Shown one piece after another: positions 24,551 through 31,575 of a DNA stretch of 34,483 nucleotides (positions within the stretch are counted from its first letter, which is position 1; each line of letters begins with the position of its first letter). Under the pieces are notes generated by a model. That model made no database searches. It was given only the letters and a program-made list of their open reading frames with translations, and was not told the origin of the DNA. Location of the stretch: assembly GCF_002161675.1 (NCBI RefSeq), contig NZ_NFIH01000026.1:1-34483 (forward strand). The letters run 5' to 3'. The position numbers and the translations under genes are program-made. The stretch is from Pseudoflavonifractor sp. An44. Lineage in GTDB: Bacteria > Bacillota > Clostridia > Oscillospirales > Oscillospiraceae.

Positions 24551-25457
24551 GCCCCTCACCTCCCACCAGACTCATGTAATAGCTCTCCAGACTCTCGTCC
24601 TGCTGGTGCATGGCGGACACCTGGCACCCGGCTTCCGCCAGGGCCTGCACCAGCTCCGTCACATGGGGATGGGCGTAGATGTTGGCGGTGTGGGAGGAGT
24701 CAATGGTGTAGTCCAGCCCCATCCCGTCCAGCACCCGGGCCAAAATGGCCACGTCGGACACCTCCACATGGGTGCATTTGCGGCAGGCGGCCTCCACCTC
24801 TCCGGCGCTGACCTCCTGGACCATGCGGCCTCGGTCCAAAAAGCCGTAGTGGGTGGCCAGCCGGGCCAGCTCGTCCAGAATGTGGCTGGAGAGGAGAATG
24901 GTGATCTGGTGTTCCCGGTTCAGCCGCAGCAGCAGCTCGCGAATTTCCACAATTCCCTGGGGGTCCAGGCCGTTTACCGGCTCGTCCAGCACCAGAAAGT
25001 CCGGGCTTCCCACCAGGGCCATGGCAATCCCCAGCCGCTGGCGCATGCCCAGGGAGAAGTGGCGCACGGTTTTCTTCCCTGGGTTCTCCAGTCCCACCAG
25101 CTCCAGCAGATGGGGGAGGTCCCGGTTCGAGGGCAGACCTAGCACTTGGGCCTGCAATTTGAGATTATTTAGGGCGGACAGGTCCTGATAGATGGCAGGG
25201 GATTCCACCACCGCCCCCATCCGCCGCCGGACCTGCTGGATGGCGGGGTCCCGAAATGGGGTGCCGTACAGGGTGTAGCTCCCGGCGGTGGGGGATTGCA
25301 GCCCGCAGAGGATACGAATCAGGGTGGTTTTTCCCGCCCCATTCCGGCCCACCAGGCCGTAGATGGACCCTTTGGGCACCTGCATGGTGAGGTTTTGCAG
25401 GGCGTAGGTGTGGCCGTATTGTTTGGATAGGCCGTGGGCTTCGCAGACCAGTTCCAT
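24543..25457 (-). CDS. ABC transporter ATP-binding protein (BcrA-like)
   Basis: A 304-residue ATPase. Walker A GRNGAGKT 37-44, signature FSLGMRQR 134-141, Walker B FLVLDEP 154-160 with the D-loop NGLDPQG, and a C-terminal extension of about 90 residues typical of the BcrA/lantibiotic-immunity group. The start at 25457 has AGGAGG and lies 2 bases after the PAP2 stop. With the next gene it forms an exporter or a complex that removes peptide or lipid-directed drugs from the membrane; the substrate is unknown. Confidence 0.92.
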   Translation of the reverse strand: MELVCEAHGLSKQYGHTYALQNLTMQVPKGSIYGLVGRNGAGKTTLIRILCGLQSPTAGSYTLYGTPFRDPAIQQVRRRMGAVVESPAIYQDLSALNNLKLQAQVLGLPSNRDLPHLLELVGLENPGKKTVRHFSLGMRQRLGIAMALVGSPDFLVLDEPVNGLDPQGIVEIRELLLRLNREHQITILLSSHILDELARLATHYGFLDRGRMVQEVSAGEVEAACRKCTHVEVSDVAILARVLDGMGLDYTIDSSHTANIYAHPHVTELVQALAEAGCQVSAMHQQDESLESYYMSLVGGEGHG

Positions 25458-25459
25458 GC

Positions 25460-26116
25460 TCACGCCTCCTGCTGAATCCACACCCGGGCGTGTACCGTCA
25501 CGTAGTCGGCCACATAGTCCAGCACCAGGGCCAGGGCCACCCCGCAGAACAGGTCAATGACGCTGTGCTGCCGCAGCAGCACCGTGGAGGCCAGAATGGA
25601 CAGATTTAGAAGCTGCATACACGTCCCTACCACCCGGCGCTGGGTGGAGGGCTTGGCCTTGGCCCAGCGGTGATAGCTCAGGGCCACCGTCATGGAGTTG
25701 AAGGCGTGGATGGAGGGCCAGACGTTGGTGTCGGTGTCCACTCCCCACAGCTGCCGCACCACCTGGGTGAAGAAGTCGTTGCCGGGGATGGAGTCCGGGC
25801 GCAGGTCCACCCCGTTGGGGATGAGGGCGCACAGGGCCACGCACAGGGTCATGCCCCCGAACAGGGGCAGACACAGCCGCCAGAACTCTTGCCGGGGCTG
25901 GGTGAACAGAAGCCAGAACAAGGTGGCAGGCACCCACACAAACCAGGCGAAGTAGGGGATGACGGCATACTTACAGAAGGGAATCCAGTCGTCCAGAAAA
26001 CAGTGGACGATCCACTCCGGTTTGATAAAGTGCTCCAGGGCTCCAAAGCACACCAGATAGAACACCAGATACCCGGCCATAAAGAGGATGGGATGACGTT
26101 TACACCAGTCGATCAT
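25460..26116 (-). CDS. PAP2-family membrane phosphatase
   Basis: A 218-residue protein with about six membrane helices. The PAP2 signature is visible as PSIHAFNS (134-141, the PSxH block) and LLRQHSVID (about 180-188, the R/H...H-x-x-x-D block with a His and Asp). Such enzymes dephosphorylate lipid pyrophosphates, including undecaprenyl pyrophosphate in BcrC. The start at 26116 has AAGGAGAT. It lies between a response regulator and a BcrAB-like transporter, which supports a role in cell-envelope stress, though the exact lipid is not shown by the sequence. Confidence 0.85.
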   Translation of the reverse strand: MIDWCKRHPILFMAGYLVFYLVCFGALEHFIKPEWIVHCFLDDWIPFCKYAVIPYFAWFVWVPATLFWLLFTQPRQEFWRLCLPLFGGMTLCVALCALIPNGVDLRPDSIPGNDFFTQVVRQLWGVDTDTNVWPSIHAFNSMTVALSYHRWAKAKPSTQRRVVGTCMQLLNLSILASTVLLRQHSVIDLFCGVALALVLDYVADYVTVHARVWIQQEA

Positions 26117-26204
26117 AATTTATCTCCTTGCGCTTGATGGGGATAGTGTACCAGAGAGGGGTCAAGGAAGCGGTGAAGAAATGGGTCAAGAAATCATCAA
26201 GATT

Positions 26205-26870
26205 TTAAGAAGCAGTCAGGCGAAAGCCAATGCCCCACACAGACTGGAGGTACTCTTTGCCGCTGGCCTGACGCAGCTTCTTCCGCAGGTTGCTCATGTG
26301 CTGTTTCAGGGAGCTGTCGGTGCAGTCCGGGGTGTCCAGGCTGATGCGCTCCAAAATGACGCTCTTGGACAGGGCCTGATTGGGGTGCTGGAGAAACAGC
26401 TTCAAAATGGCGTACTCCGTCTTGGTCAGGTGTACCTCCTGCCCGGCCACCGTCACCTGCCGGGACAGAGGGTCCAGGCTCAGCTCTCCCACGGTGAGCA
26501 CCTGGCCTTCCTCCTCCCCACGGGGGCGGCGGAGATGCACCCCAATGCGGGCCAGCAGCTCCTGGGGGTGGAAGGGCTTGGTGATGTAGTCCACCGCGCC
26601 CGCCTGGAGCAGTTCCACCTTGTTCTCCACATCCCCCTTGGCGCTGAGGATGATGACGGGGAAGCTCTGGATTTTGGGCAGTACCTCCTCCCCAGACAGG
26701 CCGGGGAGCATCAAATCCAGCAGCACCAGGTCGGGCCGCTGCTGGGAGAGCAGGTAGAGGGCCTCGGTGCCCGAGTATGCCCGCAGCACTTGATAGCCTT
26801 CCCGGCGCAGCAGCTGCTCCAGGACATCTCCAATGTGGATGTCGTCGTCGATGATGGCGATGGTTTTCAT
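26205..26870 (-). CDS. OmpR-family response regulator
   Basis: A 221-residue regulator. The receiver domain has the acidic pocket IIDDD (6-10), the phosphorylated Asp52 in LVLLDLMLPG, and Lys98 in TKPF. The C-terminal winged-helix DNA-binding domain (about 125-221) includes LTKTEYAILKLFLQHPNQALSK and VWGIGFRL. The start at 26870 has GGGAGGTG. It opens an operon that ends with the sensor kinase, three genes later, an unusual split of a two-component pair. Confidence 0.93.
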   Translation of the reverse strand: MKTIAIIDDDIHIGDVLEQLLRREGYQVLRAYSGTEALYLLSQQRPDLVLLDLMLPGLSGEEVLPKIQSFPVIILSAKGDVENKVELLQAGAVDYITKPFHPQELLARIGVHLRRPRGEEEGQVLTVGELSLDPLSRQVTVAGQEVHLTKTEYAILKLFLQHPNQALSKSVILERISLDTPDCTDSSLKQHMSNLRKKLRQASGKEYLQSVWGIGFRLTAS

Positions 26871-26910
26871 AGGGCACCTCCCAGCCGATGAATGGTCACG
26901 GATATCACAC

Positions 26911-26939
26911 ATTATAGTGACGGAGCGGGGAAAAGGCAA
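26911..26939 (-). promoter_or_regulatory. Promoter of the response regulator-PAP2-ABC-kinase operon
   Basis: On the minus strand TTGCCT (26939-26934) and a perfect TATAAT (26916-26911) have 17-base spacing, about 41 bases before the regulator start. Confidence 0.7.
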
Positions 26940-26994
26940 GAGGGGAGGCTGTGCTGTACCAAGACAGGGAGCCAATAAAAATTTCCCAGCCCTA

Positions 26995-27023
26995 TTGACA
27001 AGGCTGTAACTACTGTATATACT
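26995..27023 (+). promoter_or_regulatory. Promoter of the GntR-ABC operon
   Basis: TTGACA 26995-27000 and TATACT 27018-27023 with 17-base spacing. It diverges from the response regulator promoter about 55 bases away. Confidence 0.85.
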
Positions 27024-27035
27024 GTGTATACACAG
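27013..27035 (+). promoter_or_regulatory. Operator of the GntR (YtrA-type) repressor
   Basis: Inverted repeat CTGTATATAC-TGT-GTATACACAG, 10-3-10 with one mismatch, overlapping the -10. It includes the perfect palindrome TGTGTATACACA (27023-27034). Position and symmetry fit autorepression by the next gene product. Confidence 0.72.
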
Positions 27036-27055
27036 AAAGCAAACGAGGTGATGGT

Positions 27056-27427
27056 TTGAATCTCTACATTGACAACCGCAGTGGGTCCCCCATCTACGAT
27101 CAGATTTACACCCAGATCAAAAACCAGATCATCAGCGGGGAGCTGGAGGCGGACCAGGCCCTCCCCTCCATCCGAAACCTGGCCAAGGACCTGCGCATCA
27201 GCGTCATCACCACCAAGCGGGCCTATGAGGAGCTGGAGCGGGAGGGATTTATTTACACCCTCCCCGCCAAGGGCTGTTTTGTGGCCCCCAAGAATGTGGA
27301 GCTGCTGCGGGAGGAGACCTTGAAGCAGATTGAGGCCCACATGGAGGAGATTGGGAAGCTGGCGGCCAGCTGCCAGTTGACGAAAGAGGAACTGCTGGAG
27401 ATGTTCCGCCTGAGTATGGAGGAGTGA
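27056..27427 (+). CDS. GntR-family regulator, YtrA subfamily
   Basis: A 123-residue repressor. The N-terminal winged helix covers about 8-75 (SPIYDQIYTQIKNQIISGELEADQALPSIRNLAKDLRISVITTKRAYEELEREGFIYTL), and a short C-terminal helical part, about 40 residues, is typical of YtrA rather than of ligand-binding GntR proteins. The start is TTG 27056 with GAGGTG five bases upstream; the ATG at 27051 runs into a stop at once. It is followed by an ABC ATPase and permease, the usual YtrA context, where cell-wall antibiotics often relieve repression. Confidence 0.9.
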   Translation: MNLYIDNRSGSPIYDQIYTQIKNQIISGELEADQALPSIRNLAKDLRISVITTKRAYEELEREGFIYTLPAKGCFVAPKNVELLREETLKQIEAHMEEIGKLAASCQLTKEELLEMFRLSMEE

Positions 27428-27431
27428 GACC

Positions 27432-28274
27432 ATGAACGCACTGGAAATTCGGAATTTAACCAAAGACTACGGGGAGTTTACCCTGGACAACCTGAATCTC
27501 ACCCTGCCCTGTGGGTGCATCATGGGGCTCATTGGCGAGAACGGAGCGGGCAAGAGCACCACCATCAAGCTGATTCTGGACATGATCCATCGGGATGAGG
27601 GCACCATCACCCTCCTGGGCCGGGACAACCGGGAGGATATGCTCCTGACCAAGCAGGACATCGGGGTGGTGCTGGATGAGGTGGGCATTCCCTCTTGCTT
27701 GAGCGCCGTGCAGGTGGGAAAAATCATGGCTCACACCTATACCAAGTGGGATAAAGAGCTGTACGCTCAGTATCTCAAAAAGCTGAATCTCCCGGAAAAA
27801 CGCCCCTTTAAGGAGTATTCCAAGGGCATGAAGATGAAGCTGGGCATTGCGGTGGCCCTGTCCCACCACCCCAAGCTGCTCATTTTGGACGAGGCCACCT
27901 CGGGGCTGGACCCGGTGGTGCGGGACGAAGTGGTGGAGATGTTCAGCGAGTTTACCCGGGACGAGAGCCACGCGGTGCTCATCTCCTCCCACATTGTCAG
28001 CGATTTGGAGAAAATCTGTGACTACATCGCCTTTTTGCACAAGGGAAAGCTGATGCTGTGTGAGGAGAAGGACCGACTGCTGGAGGAGTACGGGCTCATC
28101 CACTGCTCCAAGGAGCAGCTCTCTGAGTTGGATGCCCAGGCCGTGCGCGGGGTCAAGGCCTCCCCCTACGGGGTGGAGGCTCTGGTGCGCCGGGACGGCG
28201 TGCCTGCCGGGATGCAGGTGAGCTCTGTGAGCATTGAAGAGCTGTTTATCTTTATGGTGAAGGAGGCGGCGTAA
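27432..28274 (+). CDS. ABC transporter ATP-binding protein (YtrB-like)
   Basis: A 280-residue ATPase. Walker A GENGAGKS 35-42, signature YSKGMKMKLGIA near 128-139, Walker B LLILDEA with the D-loop TSGLDP, and the switch His in SSHIVSDLE. It starts 4 bases after the GntR stop and ends 1 base before the permease. It probably powers an export or envelope-protective complex with the permease; the substrate is not known. Confidence 0.92.
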   Translation: MNALEIRNLTKDYGEFTLDNLNLTLPCGCIMGLIGENGAGKSTTIKLILDMIHRDEGTITLLGRDNREDMLLTKQDIGVVLDEVGIPSCLSAVQVGKIMAHTYTKWDKELYAQYLKKLNLPEKRPFKEYSKGMKMKLGIAVALSHHPKLLILDEATSGLDPVVRDEVVEMFSEFTRDESHAVLISSHIVSDLEKICDYIAFLHKGKLMLCEEKDRLLEEYGLIHCSKEQLSELDAQAVRGVKASPYGVEALVRRDGVPAGMQVSSVSIEELFIFMVKEAA

Positions 28275-28275
28275 C

Positions 28276-28899
28276 ATGAAAGGGCTGCTTTTGAAGGACT
28301 TTTATCTGTCGTGGCGGTACTGCCGGGCGTTTCTTGTAATCGTGGCGGTGTTTTTGGCCGTATCGTTTACGGGCGATGATAATATCTTTTTCCTGATTTA
28401 TCCCATCATGATTGCCAGCGTGATACCTATGACTTTGGTTTCCTACGATGAACATGACAAATGGACGGCTTACAGCGGTACCCTGCCCTACACCAGGGCT
28501 CAGCTGGTGAGCACAAAATATTTGGTAGGCATGTGTTTCGGTTCCGTGGCGTTTCTCATCTCCATGGCAGCTACCACTGTGCGGATGATTCTGGGGGGCG
28601 GCTTTGTCCTGGAGCAGTTTGCTGTGGTGGGCACGGCATTGTTGGTATTGGGGTGTTTGGGTCCTGCTTTGATCCTTCCCTATGTATTCAAATATGGAGC
28701 AGAAAAGGGACGTGTAGCCTTTTACATCACCGTGGGAGTGTTTAGTGGTGTGGCTGCGGTACTGGCCGGAATGGGCTTCCAGATCCAGGGACTGTCGAGC
28801 GGCCTGTGGCCTCTGGCCGCAGTAGCCGGGGTGTCTATCCTCCTGTATGCCCTGTCCTGGTGGCTGTCCATCCGCTTCTACCAGAAGCGAGAACTGTGA
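28276..28899 (+). CDS. ABC-2 family permease (ABC2_membrane_5-like)
   Basis: A 207-residue membrane protein with about six helices, beginning MKGLLLKDFYLSWRY, the typical opening of short ABC-2 permeases partnered with YtrA-regulated ATPases. TAYSGTLPYTRAQLVSTKYL (63-82) is the conserved cytoplasmic coupling region. It has lower GC than its neighbours. A terminator follows 24 bases after the stop. Confidence 0.85.
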   Translation: MKGLLLKDFYLSWRYCRAFLVIVAVFLAVSFTGDDNIFFLIYPIMIASVIPMTLVSYDEHDKWTAYSGTLPYTRAQLVSTKYLVGMCFGSVAFLISMAATTVRMILGGGFVLEQFAVVGTALLVLGCLGPALILPYVFKYGAEKGRVAFYITVGVFSGVAAVLAGMGFQIQGLSSGLWPLAAVAGVSILLYALSWWLSIRFYQKREL

Positions 28900-28922
28900 C
28901 AAGAGGCAAATTCGACAAAAAT

Positions 28923-28960
28923 ACCCTCCATTTCTCGTAAGGGAAATGGAGGGTGTTTTT
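28923..28960 (+). terminator. Intrinsic terminator of the GntR-ABC operon
   Basis: Perfect 12-bp stem, ACCCTCCATTTC 28923-28934 with GAAATGGAGGGT 28943-28954, followed by GTTTTTT. Confidence 0.9.
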
Positions 28961-28971
28961 TGAGAAAATCC

Positions 28972-29000
28972 TTGTTTGACGGTGGGATATGTGATAAAAT
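28972..29000 (+). promoter_or_regulatory. Possible promoter of the DUF1846 gene
   Basis: TTGTTT 28972-28977 and TAAAAT 28995-29000 with 17-base spacing. The -35 is a 4 of 6 match. Confidence 0.55.
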
Positions 29001-29062
29001 TTCGGGGATAATGTGTAAAGAGGGAGGATGGCTTCCGGGTGGCCGGGAGCCGACGTGTGAGG

Positions 29063-30550
29063 ATGGCAAATAAAATCGGTTTTGACAATCAAAAGTACCT
29101 GGAGATGCAGTCCGCCCACATTCGGGAGCGAATTTCCCAGTTTGGCGGCAAGCTGTACCTGGAGTTTGGCGGCAAGCTCTTTGACGACTACCACGCCTCC
29201 CGGGTGCTGCCTGGGTTTGCCCCGGACAGCAAAATCCGCATGCTGTTGGAGCTGCGGGACAGCGTAGAGGTGGTCATTGCCATCGCTGCCGCCGCCATTG
29301 AGCAGAACAAGGTGCGGGGCGATCTGGGCATTACCTACGACGAGGACGTGCTGCGCCTCATTGACACCTTCCGCTCCAAGGGCCTGTATGTGGGCAGCGT
29401 GGTCATCACTCAGTACGCCGGACAGCCTGCCGCCGACGCCTTCAAGCGCCGCCTGGAGGACCTGGGTGTCACGGTGTACCTCCACTATCCCATTGCCGGG
29501 TACCCCCACGACATTCCCCACATCGTCTCCGACAAGGGCTATGGCCGCAACGACTACATTGAGACCACCCGGCCCCTGGTGGTGGTCACGGCTCCGGGCC
29601 CTGGCTCTGGCAAAATGGCCACCTGCCTGTCCCAGCTCTATCACCACCACCGCCGTGGGGTGAAGGCGGGCTATGCCAAGTTTGAGACCTTCCCCATCTG
29701 GAACCTGCCCCTCCAGCACCCGGTGAACCTGGCCTATGAGGCCGCCACCGTGGACCTCAACGATGTGAACATGATCGACCACTTCCACCTCCAGGCCTAC
29801 GGCCAGACCACGGTGAACTACAACCGGGATATTGAGGTGTTCCCCGTGCTCCGGGCCATGTTCGAGCAGATCATGGGAGAGAGCCCCTACAAGTCTCCCA
29901 CCGACATGGGCGTGAACATGGCGGGCAATTGCATCGTGGACGACGAGGCGGTGCGAGCCGCCGCCTGTCAGGAGATCATCCGCCGCTACTACACCGCCCT
30001 GTGTGACGTGCGTCGGGGCCAGGGGGACAAGGAGAGCGTGTACAAGCTGGAGCTGCTGATGAAGCAGGCCGGGGTGTCCACCGCCGACCGCCCCGTGGTG
30101 GCCGCCGCTGAGGCCCGGGCCGAGGAGACGGGAGAGCCCGCCGCCGCCATTGAGCTGCCCGACGGCACCATCGTCACCGGCAAGACCACCGAGCTCATGG
30201 GCTCCTCCTCTGCCGCCCTGCTCAACGCGCTGAAGAAGCTGGCCGGGCTGGGGGATGAGGTGCACATGATCTCCCGGGAGGCCATTGAGCCCATCCAGAA
30301 GGTGAAGATTCAGCACCTGGGCAGCCAGAACCCCCGTCTGCACAGCGACGAGGTGCTCATTGCCCTGGCCATCTCCGCCGCCACCGATCCCCAGGCGGAC
30401 CTGGCCCTGTCCCAGCTGGACAAGCTGCGGGGCTGTGACGCCCACTCCTCGGTGATTCTCTCCGCCGCGGACAGCAATGTGTATCAGAAGCTGGGCCTGC
30501 GCATGACCTGCACCCCCCACTATCAGAGCAATAAGCTGTATCATAAGTGA
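29063..30550 (+). CDS. DUF1846 family protein
   Basis: A 495-residue soluble protein that fits the DUF1846 family, common in Firmicutes and of unproven function. The family-like opening is [49 protein letters not shown] phosphate-loop-like stretch [21 protein letters not shown] (about 174-194) suggests nucleotide binding. The last part has [22 protein letters not shown]. The start is uncertain: ATG 29063 fits family length but its ribosome site (GTGAGG) is almost adjacent; GTG 29039, 8 codons earlier, lies 11 bases after GAGGGAGG. Confidence 0.88.
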   Translation: MANKIGFDNQKYLEMQSAHIRERISQFGGKLYLEFGGKLFDDYHASRVLPGFAPDSKIRMLLELRDSVEVVIAIAAAAIEQNKVRGDLGITYDEDVLRLIDTFRSKGLYVGSVVITQYAGQPAADAFKRRLEDLGVTVYLHYPIAGYPHDIPHIVSDKGYGRNDYIETTRPLVVVTAPGPGSGKMATCLSQLYHHHRRGVKAGYAKFETFPIWNLPLQHPVNLAYEAATVDLNDVNMIDHFHLQAYGQTTVNYNRDIEVFPVLRAMFEQIMGESPYKSPTDMGVNMAGNCIVDDEAVRAAACQEIIRRYYTALCDVRRGQGDKESVYKLELLMKQAGVSTADRPVVAAAEARAEETGEPAAAIELPDGTIVTGKTTELMGSSSAALLNALKKLAGLGDEVHMISREAIEPIQKVKIQHLGSQNPRLHSDEVLIALAISAATDPQADLALSQLDKLRGCDAHSSVILSAADSNVYQKLGLRMTCTPHYQSNKLYHK

Positions 30551-30567
30551 GAAAGGGGGGCTATAAA

Positions 30568-30783
30568 GTGCCTAAATACGGAGTGATGATTCACTATTCA
30601 GATGGAACCAGCCAAATGGAAGATGAAGTTTTTGAAACCGAAGAAGCCGCAGAAGATCATGGGTCTTATATGTGTGCTTGCATCGAGCAGGGTGCAGAAG
30701 ATGGCTATAACTTAAATCCGGGTGATTATCCTCTTGAAGATGCCGTCAGTGCTGATTATGAAGTAATCGAAATTGGCGATTAA
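30568..30783 (+). CDS. Small acidic hypothetical protein
   Basis: A 71-residue, strongly acidic soluble protein with a likely beta-strand start (PKYGVMIHYSDGTSQMEDEVFETEEAAEDHGSYM) and a NPGDYP motif. I do not recognise the family with certainty; similar short acidic proteins occur in gut Firmicutes. The GTG at 30568 is preferred over the GTG at 30547 because AAAGGGGGG lies 8 to 9 bases before it. It is clearly richer in AT than all its neighbours, which suggests a different origin. It starts 17 bases after the DUF1846 stop and may be co-transcribed. Confidence 0.65.
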   Translation: MPKYGVMIHYSDGTSQMEDEVFETEEAAEDHGSYMCACIEQGAEDGYNLNPGDYPLEDAVSADYEVIEIGD

Positions 30784-30836
30784 TTTTTTGCTTTTTATTA
30801 CCAAAATTGATATAAAGAATATCCATAGAAAAACAG

Positions 30837-30866
30837 GAGACTACCCCAAAGGGTGGTCTCTTGTTC
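30837..30866 (+). terminator. Probable intrinsic terminator after the small acidic gene
   Basis: Stem GAGACTACCC 30837-30846 with GGGTGGTCTC 30851-30860 (one wobble pair), loop CAAA, followed by TTGTTCT. The T tract is interrupted. Confidence 0.65.
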
Positions 30867-30950
30867 TAAATAAAGATGTTTGGCTTCCCTGTGTAAAGGG
30901 AGCTGGTAGCTGTAGGGCTGACAAGGAGTTGACCATCTAACCGCCTATGG

Positions 30951-31078
30951 TTCCGGCTTGCCAGCCTGGCAGGGACGCTCCGCTGGGGTAACTTTCTGCC
31001 GCCAGAAAGTCACCAAAGACCGCCAAAGGCGGGGCCTTCCCCCGCCTTGTGGAATCCACCCCGCGGTACTGGGTGTCC
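30951..31078 (-). repeat. Mosaic intergenic repeat, copy 7 (modules D-C)
   Basis: Inverted copy beginning GGCTTGCCAGCCTGGCAGGGACGC (in two parts, 30957 onward). The variable stem is GGTAACTTTCTG 30987-30998 / CAGAAAGTCACC 31003-31014 with one mismatch. The second stem is AAGGCGGGG 31026-31034 / CCCCGCCTT 31040-31048, again with new bases but intact pairing. The stretch 30867-30950 before it shows nothing recognisable. Confidence 0.8.
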
Positions 31079-31094
31079 CTGCGTCCTCTTCTTT

Positions 31095-31498
31095 TCGGCC
31101 CTTGGACTGGTGGGGTCACATAGATGGCGTGGACATTCTACGGAACGTACCTACTCCTCTGGCAAAGGGTACTTCTATCACCAGGGCCTTACCTTGGTGC
31201 GCCGCTGTTCCCAGCTACCGGAAGTCTGGCCCCCGGCGGCGGGAACGCCGCTTCTCCAGGGCAGGCCCGGAGGCGAAAACCGCCCAGCCATAGGGCCAGT
31301 TGCCCCGTGTGGCCTGGTGTGGTGGCACAAACAGGAGCCACAGCAAGGGTAACGGGCCGAACCTAGCCTTGACGCACGCCCAGCCCCGTACCCCAAGGGA
31401 GGTCCTTAGGGGGGAACGCCCTAAGTGGCTTTTCGTCCATTTTGGCCAGTCAAAATGGACCCCAGCGGAGCGTCCCCGCCAGGCTGATAAGCCTGAAT
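31095..31498 (+). repeat. Mosaic intergenic repeat, copy 8 (modules M-B-C-D)
   Basis: The most complete plus-strand copy. Module M is 31095-31193 (inverted at 22450-22556). Module B is about 31233-31360 and starts with the CGGCG/CGCCG hairpin. Module C carries CTTAGGG 31405-31411 / CCCTAAG 31419-31425. Module D carries GTCCATTTTG 31435-31444 / CAAAATGGAC 31451-31460 and ends with the CCAGGCTGATAAGCCTGAAT tail. It lies between opposed transcription units. Confidence 0.85.
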
Positions 31499-31535
31499 CT
31501 GAGAGATTGTGAATATTTGATTCCTAAATATGAGC

Positions 31536-31575
31536 AAAAAACACCCTGGAAACAGCTGCTTCCAGGGTGTTTTTT
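31536..31575 (-). terminator. Bidirectional terminator after the YhaN-like gene
   Basis: AAAAAACACCCTGGAA 31536-31551 pairs with TTCCAGGGTGTTTTTT 31560-31575 through 16 bp. It abuts the minus-strand stop codon at 31576-31578 directly. T tracts exist on both strands. Confidence 0.88.
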
